A stretch of 7,866 nt of DNA from positions 927 to 8,792 of the forward strand of contig DFWT01000179.1 of the NCBI GenBank assembly GCA_002381045.1. The letters are read 5' to 3'. The stretch comes from Rhodoferax sp. UBA4127. Its GTDB lineage: Bacteria; Pseudomonadota; Gammaproteobacteria; Burkholderiales; Burkholderiaceae_C. Below the pieces are notes generated by a model, which was given only the letters and a program-made list of their open reading frames with translations, did no database searches and had not been told where the DNA came from. Below are positions 1-5,597 of the stretch, one piece after another; the stretch's first letter is position 1; the number at the start of each line of letters is the position of its first letter. The position numbers were made by a program, and so were the translations under genes.

Positions 1-378
1 TATGGCTTGCCCCACAAACACCTTGTTGGTGGTGTTGGTGATGGTGTAGTTCATGCGAGAGATTTCGCCGGGATGCACGCGAATGGCAAACTGTTCTGAC
101 TTGAAGCTAAGACCCACCCCTGGCATGGATTGACTCAAGAATTCCACGTTCACCTTGCGCGAAAAATCGATCTGGGTGTTTTTGTTGACCACCGCAGCCA
201 CCGCGTTGGTTTTGCCATTGAGCCCGGTGATCTTGCAGATCACGTCGTAAAGCGGCACCATGCCAAAACCAAAGGCGGTGAAAAACAAGGCCACTAAACC
301 CAGCTTGACCGCCAGTCGCATATTGCTGCGTTGGCGCTCCAGTGGCGCCAAGCCAACTACAGCGGGCGATATTTCCAT
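1..378 (-). CDS. ctaG: Cytochrome c oxidase assembly protein CtaG/Cox11 (partial, C-terminal part off the left edge)
   Basis: CtaG/Cox11 is a membrane-anchored copper chaperone that inserts copper into the CuB site of oxidase subunit I; its soluble domain faces the periplasm. The 126 visible codons encode a short cytoplasmic N-terminus, one transmembrane segment at about residues 20-42, and then VPLYDVICKITGLNGKT (residues 41-57), a hallmark of the family just after the membrane anchor. Beta-strand sequence follows (IDFSRKVNVEF, FKSEQFAIRVHPGE). The family's copper-binding CFCF motif would lie beyond position 1, so it cannot be checked. The ATG at 378 lies inside the end of the preceding small gene, which overlaps it by 22 bp in another frame, so translation is probably coupled. 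It is the last visible gene of the cox operon; coxC would be expected further on, outside the window. Confidence 0.93.
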   Translation of the reverse strand, partial: MEISPAVVGLAPLERQRSNMRLAVKLGLVALFFTAFGFGMVPLYDVICKITGLNGKTNAVAAVVNKNTQIDFSRKVNVEFLSQSMPGVGLSFKSEQFAIRVHPGEISRMNYTITNTTNKVFVGQAI

Positions 379-515
379 ATCGAACCCAAAAAGATCAGCA
401 AGACGATGGCGCCAAACACATAACCCAAGCGCTTGTTGTCGCGCTTGCGCTTTTCCCATTCTTCGGGATCAAACCTGGAGGGGTGCGTACTTGGCTTGTT
501 CACAGAGGGACTCAC
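357..515 (-). CDS. Small single-pass membrane protein, probable cytochrome oxidase small assembly protein
   Basis: This 52-residue gene is easily missed because it starts with GTG. The GTG (515-513) directly abuts the coxA stop codon (TAA at 518-516), and its TAG stop (359-357) lies inside ctaG, overlapping it by 22 bp. The protein has a hydrophilic, charged N-terminal half (FDPEEWEKRKRDNKRLG) and one transmembrane helix at about residues 31-47 (GYVFGAIVLLIFLGSIW), ending KYRPL. A second in-frame GTG four codons later (503-501) is an alternative start. The tight packing between coxA and ctaG argues that it is a real, translationally coupled gene. Betaproteobacterial cox operons often carry a tiny membrane protein here, annotated as a cytochrome oxidase small assembly protein. 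That role is inferred from position and architecture, and I cannot confirm family membership from sequence alone. Confidence 0.8.
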   Translation of the reverse strand: MSPSVNKPSTHPSRFDPEEWEKRKRDNKRLGYVFGAIVLLIFLGSIWKYRPL

Positions 516-2120
516 TTATTTGATCTCAGGCGGTGTTTCAAAGGTGTGGTACGGGGCAGGTGAAGGCACCGTCCACTCCAGACCCTCGGCACCTTCCCAG
601 GCCTTGTCACCGGCCTTCTCGCCGCCTCGAATGGTCTTGACAACGTTGTACACAAAGATCAGGTGCGAGGCACCCAGAACAAAGGCGCCGATACTGGAGA
701 GCATGTTCCACTCTGCAAACATCATTGGGTAGTCTGGAATGCGGCGTGGCATGCCGGCCAAGCCCACAAAAAACTGCGGAATGAAAGTGAGATTGAAGCC
801 GACCACGGCCACCCAAAAGTGCCACTTGCCCATGGTCTCATCGAGCATGTGGCCGGTCCACTTAGGCAACCAGTAATACACCGCCGCCATGGCGCCCATC
901 ACCGCTGTGGGGTAGAAGGCGTAATGGAAGTGCGCCACCATGAAATAGGCATTGTGGTACTGGGGGTCCGCCGCCGCATCGGACAAAGCCAAGCCAGTGA
1001 CACCACCCCAACCAAACAAGACCAGCGAGCCCAACGCAAACAGCATGGGTGTCTCAAAGGTCATGGCGCCCTTCCAGATGGTCGCAATCCAGCAAAAGAA
1101 CAACACCGCCAAGGGGAACGAAATCGCCATGGTGATGTACATGAAATAGAGTTGACTGCCCAAGGACATGCCGCTGGTGAACATGTGGTGCGCCCAGACG
1201 ATCATGCCCAAACCGGCGATGGCCCAAAACGAATACACCTGCGCTTTGTAGCCATAGATGGGCTTGCGCGCAAACGCCGAGAACACGTGCGGCAGAGCAC
1301 CGGCAATGGGCAGCAGCAGCACATACACCTCGGGGTGACCCATGAACCAGAAAATGTGTTGCCACAACACTGGGTCACCACCACCCGCCGCGTTAAAGAA
1401 ATGGGTTCCGAAGTGGCGATCCATCAACACCATGGTCACGCCACCGGCAAACACCGGCATGATGGTGATCAGCAAAACCGCGGTCATCAAGAAGCCATGG
1501 GCAAAGATCGGCATCTTCATGATGGTCATGCCCGGGGCGCGCATGTTCAAAATGGTCACGATGACGTTGATGGACCCCAAGATGGACGACACACCCAGCA
1601 TGTGGATGGCAAAAATGGCAAAGTCCATGCCCCAGCCGCTTTGGATGGACAGAGGTGCATAGAGCGTCCAACCCGTATCGACTGCGCCCGGGCCGACACC
1701 CATGATGCCCAGAAAGAACGGCAGCGTGAGCATGATGGCAGCCGGCGGCAAAATCCAAAAGCCCCAGTTATTCAGGCGCGGCAAGGCCATATCCGGGGCA
1801 CCGATCATCATGGGCAACATGTAGTTGGCCAAGCCGGTGGCCACCGGCATGGCGAAACCAAACACCATGATCAGCCCGTGCAAGGTAATCAACTGGTTGA
1901 ACAACTCGGGCTGCACAAACTGCAAACCTGGCTGGAACAGCTCAAGCCGTACCACCAGAATCATGGCGCCACCGATGAACAGCATCACAAAGCCAAAGAT
2001 CAGGTACATGATCCCGATGTCTTTGTGGTTGGTGGTTTCCAGCCAATGGGAGATACCCCCTTTGTAATGCCCGTCGTGGGAGTCGCCTGCCGGCATGCCG
2101 TGCGCGATATCGTGTGCCAT
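516..2120 (-). CDS. coxA: Cytochrome c oxidase subunit I (A-family haem-copper oxidase) with an atypical K-pathway
   Basis: Catalytic subunit of the aa3-type oxidase in the inner membrane: it reduces O2 to water with electrons from cytochrome c and pumps protons. Its 534 residues are full length for the family, with about 12 hydrophobic helices. All cofactor ligands are present: haem a His81 and His399, haem a3 His397, and CuB His262, His311 and His312. Tyr266 of HPEVY is the residue that cross-links to a CuB histidine in this family. D-pathway residues are intact (Asp110 and Asn117 in GAPDMALPRLNN, Glu264), as are Arg459-Arg460 of GLAGMPRR. Unusually, the helix normally reading PTGVK reads PLAVL (336-340), and the family Ser 15 residues after the CuB His is Pro277, so canonical K-pathway residues are missing. 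The Mg-site Asp is Asn390. A good SD (AAGGA, 2132-2128) lies seven bases before the ATG, and coxB ends 41 bp upstream. The symbol ctaD is also used. Confidence 0.96.
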   Translation of the reverse strand: MAHDIAHGMPAGDSHDGHYKGGISHWLETTNHKDIGIMYLIFGFVMLFIGGAMILVVRLELFQPGLQFVQPELFNQLITLHGLIMVFGFAMPVATGLANYMLPMMIGAPDMALPRLNNWGFWILPPAAIMLTLPFFLGIMGVGPGAVDTGWTLYAPLSIQSGWGMDFAIFAIHMLGVSSILGSINVIVTILNMRAPGMTIMKMPIFAHGFLMTAVLLITIMPVFAGGVTMVLMDRHFGTHFFNAAGGGDPVLWQHIFWFMGHPEVYVLLLPIAGALPHVFSAFARKPIYGYKAQVYSFWAIAGLGMIVWAHHMFTSGMSLGSQLYFMYITMAISFPLAVLFFCWIATIWKGAMTFETPMLFALGSLVLFGWGGVTGLALSDAAADPQYHNAYFMVAHFHYAFYPTAVMGAMAAVYYWLPKWTGHMLDETMGKWHFWVAVVGFNLTFIPQFFVGLAGMPRRIPDYPMMFAEWNMLSSIGAFVLGASHLIFVYNVVKTIRGGEKAGDKAWEGAEGLEWTVPSPAPYHTFETPPEIK

Positions 2121-2161
2121 TGCTCTGTCCTTGTACTGAAATTTTTGTTTGTGTAAGCGCG

Positions 2162-3028
2162 TTACTGGGTAGCCTTGGCCACCACCGCAGCTGCGGCAGG
2201 AACCTCAGCCGCTGCAACCGGCGCTGTTGGCTTGAGGGCAGCCTTTTTCTGAGCCAGCCAAGCGGCAAATTCTTCCTGGCTCACCACATGCACCACCACC
2301 GGCATAAAGCCGTGCTCTTTGCCACACAACTCGGAACATTGCCCCCGGTAGGTACCGGTTTTTTCAACCGTAGCCCAGAACTCGCGCAAGAAGCCAGGAA
2401 CCGCATCGCGCTTGACGCCAAATGCGGGTACCCACCAGCTGTGGATAACATCATTGGAAGTGGTGATGAAGCGAACCTTTTTACCAACCGGCAGGACGAG
2501 TGGGTTGTCCACCTCCAGCAGGTAGTGCTGGCCTTTGGCAGCACCGTTGTCAATTTGGTCACGCGGCGTCGACAGCCGACTGGGGAAACTCACACCCTCG
2601 GCCGGGAACTCGTATTCCCACATCCATTGGCTGCCAGTAACTTTGACGACCAGTTCCGCGTCGGTCTTGGTGTCTTCGTACATGATCACCGCATGCAGCG
2701 CCGGAATACCAAACACCACGTAGTCAATGAAGAACAACAAGGCAAATGGTGACAACACCCACAACCACTGCTTTCGGTTAGTCGGACCGGTGAATTTGGC
2801 TGCCTTGTAGCCTGCATCCTTGCGATGGGTTCTGAAAGAATAGATCAGCAAACCGAACACCAGAAAAAACAAAACCAGGATCACCACCATGACCAGGTTG
2901 TGCATGTGCAGTGTTTCGCGCGCAATCGGCGTCACTGGCTCGGGAAAATTAAAGGCATAACCAGCCCAAGCGCCTGCGGCGCCCAACGCTGCCAATGCCG
3001 CCAGACCGTGTTTAAAAATATTCCGCAT
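2162..3028 (-). CDS. coxB: Cytochrome c oxidase subunit II with CuA site
   Basis: Subunit II accepts electrons from cytochrome c at the dinuclear CuA centre and passes them to haem a in CoxA. The 288 residues show a signal-like N-terminus (about 1-24), two transmembrane helices (about 43-64 and 90-110) and a periplasmic cupredoxin domain. CuA ligands are His196, Cys231, Glu233, Cys235, His239 and Met242 (CSELCGKEHGFM). The aromatic electron-entry patch is QWMWEYEF (134-141). The C-terminus is an Ala/Pro/Lys-rich tail with no fused haem domain. The usual EIxWT motif at the start of helix 2 is replaced by RKQWLW, putting Gln87 where the K-pathway entry Glu normally sits, and helix 2 seems about five residues longer than in relatives. 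I chose ATG 3028 because two AAGGA boxes (3042-3038 and 3036-3032) precede it and the signal sequence begins there. The in-frame ATG at 3145 would run through the promoter. Confidence 0.95.
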   Translation of the reverse strand: MRNIFKHGLAALAALGAAGAWAGYAFNFPEPVTPIARETLHMHNLVMVVILVLFFLVFGLLIYSFRTHRKDAGYKAAKFTGPTNRKQWLWVLSPFALLFFIDYVVFGIPALHAVIMYEDTKTDAELVVKVTGSQWMWEYEFPAEGVSFPSRLSTPRDQIDNGAAKGQHYLLEVDNPLVLPVGKKVRFITTSNDVIHSWWVPAFGVKRDAVPGFLREFWATVEKTGTYRGQCSELCGKEHGFMPVVVHVVSQEEFAAWLAQKKAALKPTAPVAAAEVPAAAAVVAKATQ

Positions 3029-3073
3029 GAATCCTTGTCCTTGCCATCGCCCATGGCCCGGGCGGCCACCAGC

Positions 3074-3087
3074 TTGATCTTTGTCAA
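3074..3087 (-). promoter_or_regulatory. FNR/ANR-type operator upstream of coxB
   Basis: The minus strand reads TTGAC-AAAG-ATCAA and the plus strand TTGAT-CTTT-GTCAA, a near-perfect FNR/ANR-family palindrome with the standard four-base spacer. If the TAAAAT at 3096-3091 is the -10 box, the predicted transcription start is 3084 and the site covers about -3 to +11. That position would block transcription, not activate it. The inferred role is repression of the oxygen-dependent oxidase when oxygen is scarce. The first six bases also match a -35 consensus (TTGACA), but no -10 follows at the right distance. Confidence 0.6.
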
Positions 3088-3090
3088 ACG

Positions 3091-3096
3091 ATTTTA
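3091..3096 (-). promoter_or_regulatory. Probable -10 box of the coxB-coxA operon
   Basis: TAAAAT on the minus strand, five of six matches to the sigma-70 -10 consensus, in the gap between the upstream terminator and coxB. It predicts a leader of about 56 nt. The -35 region (about 3119-3114, CAAATC) is poor, so the promoter may be weak or need an activator. A short inverted repeat, TGGCC and GGCCA around a five-base loop (3054-3068), lies in the leader between the operator and the coxB ribosome binding site. Confidence 0.4.
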
Positions 3097-3146
3097 GCCC
3101 GACGATCTGTACGGATTTGCACAAAATTCCACGGGAAAACCCCATG

Positions 3147-3168
3147 AAAAAAGCCCGCTAACGGTGCT
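3147..3168 (-). terminator. Rho-independent terminator after the subunit II-hairpin gene
   Basis: On the minus strand, AGC-A-CCG, loop TTAG, then CGG-GCT: a six-base-pair stem with one bulged A, followed by a run of six T including the last stem base. It begins seven bases after the TGA of the small gene. A second, weaker hairpin (3130-3146, CATGGG-GTTTT-CCCGTG) follows at once. Together they suggest the methyltransferase-hairpin transcript ends here and coxB starts a new one. Confidence 0.55.
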
Positions 3169-3174
3169 ACCGAA

Positions 3175-3402
3175 TCAAGGGGTCCAGAAAATGCGCGCGG
3201 TAGGCCACACCAGTAGCAACACCACCACGCAAGGCACCAGCGTCCAGGCGATCTCGACCGCCAGCATGCTGTGAAAGTTGCTCTGTTCAGGTTGGCGCGC
3301 CCGATGGTGGCGCCAGGCGAACCAAATCAACGCTGAAAACGCCGTGACAAACACCAGAATGCACAAGAGCATCAACACCCAGCGAAAGCCAAATTCACTC
3401 AT
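3175..3402 (-). CDS. Stand-alone cytochrome oxidase subunit II-type transmembrane hairpin protein
   Basis: A 75-residue protein made of little more than two membrane helices (about residues 7-29 and 49-70) joined by a short polar loop, RHHRARQPEQSNFHS. The second helix begins VEIAWTLVP (49-57), the signature of the N-terminal hairpin of cytochrome oxidase subunit II, with Glu50 where the K-pathway entry Glu lies. It ends at VWPTARIFWTP with a normal TGA, so there is no cupredoxin domain or CuA site. The start is ATG 3402, preceded by AGGTGG, which overlaps the stop of the methyltransferase gene; only ten bases separate the two genes, so they look co-transcribed. A longer in-frame start at 3486 would lie inside that gene and adds an unrelated N-terminus. 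It could be an accessory oxidase subunit, an assembly factor or a remnant of a duplicated coxB. The hairpin assignment is firm; the role is inference. Confidence 0.78.
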   Translation of the reverse strand: MSEFGFRWVLMLLCILVFVTAFSALIWFAWRHHRARQPEQSNFHSMLAVEIAWTLVPCVVVLLLVWPTARIFWTP

Positions 3403-3412
3403 GCGAGCCCAC

Positions 3413-4306
3413 CTAGTTGGGTAGCCCAACCGACTGGGATTTGCCGCGTGCCAACACCTTGCGCATTTGGTCCAGCGAGATTTCACTTTGCGCGCTCACG
3501 GTCAACTTCGGCTCGGGCTTGAAGGCGTGGCCATAGACCACTTCAAACGTGAGTTGCAATGGCCTTGATGCCAAAGCACAAAGCAACTGGGCATGCCACG
3601 TGCGGCCGCGCAATGCCGAAAAGCGCCCCACATACAGGTTGTGCCCCAGGCCACGCAGCTCTTGCAGCAAGCGCTCTGGCGTTTCAAAAGTCAGCGTGAT
3701 GCGTTCCATGTCCATCACCGGTTCGGCAAAACCGGCTGCCACCAGCATATCGCCCCAATCGTGCATGTCGGTGAATTCATGGCAGGGTGCCGGCCAGCCC
3801 AAAGATTGGTACAGACCGCGCAACTCCAGCAAGGTGTCTGGCCCAAGGCAGGAGAACATCAGGAAACCGTCCACCTGCAAGGCTTGATGCCACTGCGCCA
3901 TCAGCGCCTGTGGATCGGCTGCCATGTGCAGGCTCATGTTGGCCCAGAGCATCTGCGCAGGTGGTGGCAACTCGGTGGTTAGCTGCGTCTGGGGATTCAA
4001 CCAACGCTTAGGCGTCCACCATGAGGGTTGCACTTGATTGGCCACCTGCGCCATGCGTGCGGCAGAGGTCTCTCGTACTGTACAGGTAGCCTTGGGATAA
4101 CGCTGTGCCAAAGCCCGCTGGGCTTGCAAGCCGCCGCGCACAGGTGCCCAGTGCACCCAACTGGCAGGTTGGCGTTTGATCAAGTCCAAACGTTCCTGCA
4201 TGCGTCGCGCCACTTCCTCGTGCAGCCAAGGTGACTCGGGCAACACCGCGTGCCACCAGCGGTGCGCGGCGATGGGGTCAATGGTGGGAGGCTGGCGGCT
4301 GGCCAT
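3413..4306 (-). CDS. BioC-like methyltransferase-fold protein with a degenerate SAM motif
   Basis: A 297-residue protein resembling BioC, the enzyme that O-methylates malonyl-ACP at the start of biotin synthesis. Shared landmarks are WLHEEVARRMQERLDLIKRQP (27-47, shown in part), FSCLGPDTLLELR (151-163), DMHDWGDMLVAAGF (180-193), MDMERITLTF (199-208), LRGLGHNL (217-224) and VVYGHAFKP (256-264). Where active SAM-dependent enzymes carry the Asp/Glu-x-Gly-x-Gly-x-Gly loop, this one reads WVHWAPVRGG (50-59), so SAM binding is doubtful. The ATG at 4306 was chosen because BioC-like sequence begins there; longer starts would extend into comF on the other strand. It has no clear SD. It shares a ten-base gap with the hairpin gene downstream and diverges from comF. 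Annotators often name such proteins biotin synthase or methyltransferase. A true BioC activity is uncertain. Confidence 0.75.
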   Translation of the reverse strand: MASRQPPTIDPIAAHRWWHAVLPESPWLHEEVARRMQERLDLIKRQPASWVHWAPVRGGLQAQRALAQRYPKATCTVRETSAARMAQVANQVQPSWWTPKRWLNPQTQLTTELPPPAQMLWANMSLHMAADPQALMAQWHQALQVDGFLMFSCLGPDTLLELRGLYQSLGWPAPCHEFTDMHDWGDMLVAAGFAEPVMDMERITLTFETPERLLQELRGLGHNLYVGRFSALRGRTWHAQLLCALASRPLQLTFEVVYGHAFKPEPKLTVSAQSEISLDQMRKVLARGKSQSVGLPN

Positions 4307-4344
4307 GTGAGATGTTTGGCTAGGTAAGAATGAAGAGTGGCTCG

Positions 4345-4352
4345 AGTATATT
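4345..4352. promoter_or_regulatory. Overlapping divergent -10 boxes between the BioC-like gene and comF
   Basis: The AT-rich core of the 52-bp gap reads TATATT on the plus strand (4347-4352), six bases before the comF ATG, and TATACT on the minus strand (4350-4345), which would give a leader of about 32 nt for the BioC-like gene. Neither has a good -35 at 17 bases. The plus-strand spacing predicts a leaderless comF mRNA. Confidence 0.35.
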
Positions 4353-4358
4353 GATGTC

Positions 4359-5054
4359 ATGCGCATCGAGACGTTTTCAAGGCTGATCAACCGTCTGCCC
4401 AGCCAGTGCCAGGTGTGCCACAGTTGGCCTGCCAACACGGTATGTGAAGACTGCGTGAGTCAGTTTGCCCAGCCCCATGCACGTTGCCAGACCTGTGCCC
4501 TGCCCGTGCCCCAGGGCATGCCGCACTGCGGTGCCTGCCTGAAGCAAGCACCGCCTTTGGATCAATGCCTGGCGGCCGTGGCTTACGCTTACCCTTGGTC
4601 CAACCTGATGGCCGAATTCAAGTTTCACGATCAAACCGGGTTGGCACGGGTGTTTGCCACCTTGCTCAAAGCCACTCCATGGGTTGAGCCTGCGCTGGAC
4701 GCCGCTGACCTGGTGTTGGCCATGCCACTGTCTGGCGCCAAGCTCAGGCAGCGCGGCTACAACCAAGCCTTGCTGCTGGCGCGCGAACTGAATCACACCA
4801 AAGTTCAAACCGACATCTTGCTGCGCATTCAAGACTCCCCGGCGCAGCACACTTTCAAGCGGACCCAACGCCTGAATGCCCTGAAACATGCCTTTGCAGT
4901 GGACCCGCTGCGCATCGGTGCCTTGCAAGGTACCCGGGTGGTGCTGGTGGATGACGTGATGACCACGGGCGCGTCGCTGTATGCCGCCGCGCGGGTGCTG
5001 CGCGCAGCAGGCGCCAGCCACATCACCGGGCTTGTGTTTGCGCGCACCGAATAG
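4359..5054 (+). CDS. comF: ComF family phosphoribosyltransferase-like protein
   Basis: ComF-family proteins (ComFC, GntX) have a type I phosphoribosyltransferase fold behind an N-terminal zinc-ribbon-like region. Naturally competent bacteria need them for uptake of single-stranded DNA, but the substrate is unclear. The 231 residues are typical in length. Eight cysteines form four pairs at 17/20, 29/32, 43/46 and 57/60. RQRGYNQ (130-136) is the conserved ComF motif, and VVLVDDVMTTGAS (194-206) is the PRPP-binding loop with its two acidic residues. No Shine-Dalgarno sequence precedes the ATG at 4359; TATATT lies six bases upstream, so the mRNA may be leaderless. trmL follows after 23 bp on the same strand. 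The family call is secure; whether this organism is competent cannot be told from one gene. Confidence 0.93.
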   Translation: MRIETFSRLINRLPSQCQVCHSWPANTVCEDCVSQFAQPHARCQTCALPVPQGMPHCGACLKQAPPLDQCLAAVAYAYPWSNLMAEFKFHDQTGLARVFATLLKATPWVEPALDAADLVLAMPLSGAKLRQRGYNQALLLARELNHTKVQTDILLRIQDSPAQHTFKRTQRLNALKHAFAVDPLRIGALQGTRVVLVDDVMTTGASLYAAARVLRAAGASHITGLVFARTE

Positions 5055-5065
5055 TCTCTTGGCAC

Positions 5066-5071
5066 GACAAT
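5066..5071 (+). promoter_or_regulatory. Probable -10 box placing the trmL transcript start at its ATG
   Basis: GACAAT, followed by six bases and then the trmL ATG, with no Shine-Dalgarno sequence. It sits in a 12-base string, TGGCACGACAAT (5060-5071), that recurs just before the DUF1841 ATG (6365-6376). There is no clear -35. The family-wide N-terminus of TrmL fixes the start codon, which makes the leaderless reading more credible. Confidence 0.35.
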
Positions 5072-5077
5072 CCAGCC

Positions 5078-5548
5078 ATGTTCAACATCGTCCTGGTCGA
5101 GCCTGAAATTCCGCCCAACACGGGCAATGTGATCCGCCTGGCGGCCAACACCGGCTGCACCTTGCACCTGGTGGAACCACTCGGTTTTTCGATGGACGAC
5201 AAACACATGCGCCGCGCCGGGCTGGATTACCACGAGTACGCCAGCGTGATCCGCCACGCCAACTGGGAAGCGTTTTTGGAGTCCGCGCAGCCAGCCGCCA
5301 ATCGCCTGTTTGCCCTGACCACACGCGGCAGTCGCAACGTGTTTGACGTGCAATTTCAGGCTGGCGACTACCTGGTGTTTGGCTCAGAAACCAAGGGCTT
5401 GAGTGACGTGGTGCGCCAGTGTTTTCCTGGCAATCAGGCCATCAAACTACCGATGGTGGCCGGGCAGCGCAGCCTGAACTTGTCCAATGCCGTGGCTGTC
5501 ACCGTGTTTGAGGCCTGGCGGCAAGTCCAGTTTCTTACAAAAATATAG
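5078..5548 (+). CDS. trmL: tRNA (cytidine(34)-2'-O)-methyltransferase TrmL
   Basis: TrmL is a SPOUT-class enzyme that uses SAM to 2'-O-methylate the wobble base 34 of certain tRNA-Leu species; it acts as a homodimer in the cytoplasm. The 156 residues match the usual length. MFNIVLVEPEIPPNTGN (1-17) is the characteristic N-terminus, with Arg20 following. The knotted SAM-binding region has GDYLVFGSETKGL (96-108) and RSLNLSNAVAV (131-141). The C-terminal end, QVQFLTKI, stops at a TAG that is the first arm of a palindromic repeat (5546-5582), so the repeat appears to define the end of the gene. The ATG has no SD and is preceded by GACAAT at the spacing of a leaderless transcript. Its pairing with comF on one strand fits a shared transcript, possibly with an internal promoter. 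Confidence 0.95.
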   Translation: MFNIVLVEPEIPPNTGNVIRLAANTGCTLHLVEPLGFSMDDKHMRRAGLDYHEYASVIRHANWEAFLESAQPAANRLFALTTRGSRNVFDVQFQAGDYLVFGSETKGLSDVVRQCFPGNQAIKLPMVAGQRSLNLSNAVAVTVFEAWRQVQFLTKI

Positions 5549-5582
5549 GCTCTAGCCCATATAAATAATGGGCTAGAAGCTA
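5546..5582. repeat. Palindromic repeat between trmL and the exporter gene, possible terminator
   Basis: TCTAGCCCAT (5551-5560) and ATGGGCTAGA (5568-5577) are a perfect 10-bp inverted repeat around the loop ATAAATA. An outer TAG/CTA pair (5546-5548 and 5580-5582) extends the stem beyond a two-base internal mismatch. The outer TAG is the trmL stop codon. Read on the minus strand, the hairpin is followed by TATTTTTG and lies 15 bases after the exporter stop, so it could terminate that gene. No T-run follows on the plus strand. It looks like one of the short palindromic elements scattered in Comamonadaceae chromosomes. Confidence 0.7.
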
Positions 5583-5597
5583 CATGTTTCGCAGCAA

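Noticed and set aside
663..2156. A 497-codon open frame on the plus strand opposite coxA
   Set aside because: It is rich in His, Gln, Asp and Arg with no recognisable domain, as expected for the complement of hydrophobic membrane-protein codons. The coxA frame explains the region fully.
3074..3087. TTGACA within the palindrome as a -35 box for coxB
   Set aside because: The bases 17 positions further on (CGCCCG) do not resemble a -10 box.
3029..3145. N-terminal extension of coxB to the ATG at 3145
   Set aside because: It would put the predicted -10 box, the FNR/ANR-type palindrome and the SD boxes inside the coding sequence, and it adds 39 residues before a normal signal sequence.
4177..4184. 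TTGATCAA as a further FNR-type site
   Set aside because: The half-sites have no four-base spacer, and it lies deep inside the BioC-like coding region.
4377..5021. A 214-codon open frame on the minus strand opposite comF
   Set aside because: No family features, and the plus strand shows all comF motifs.
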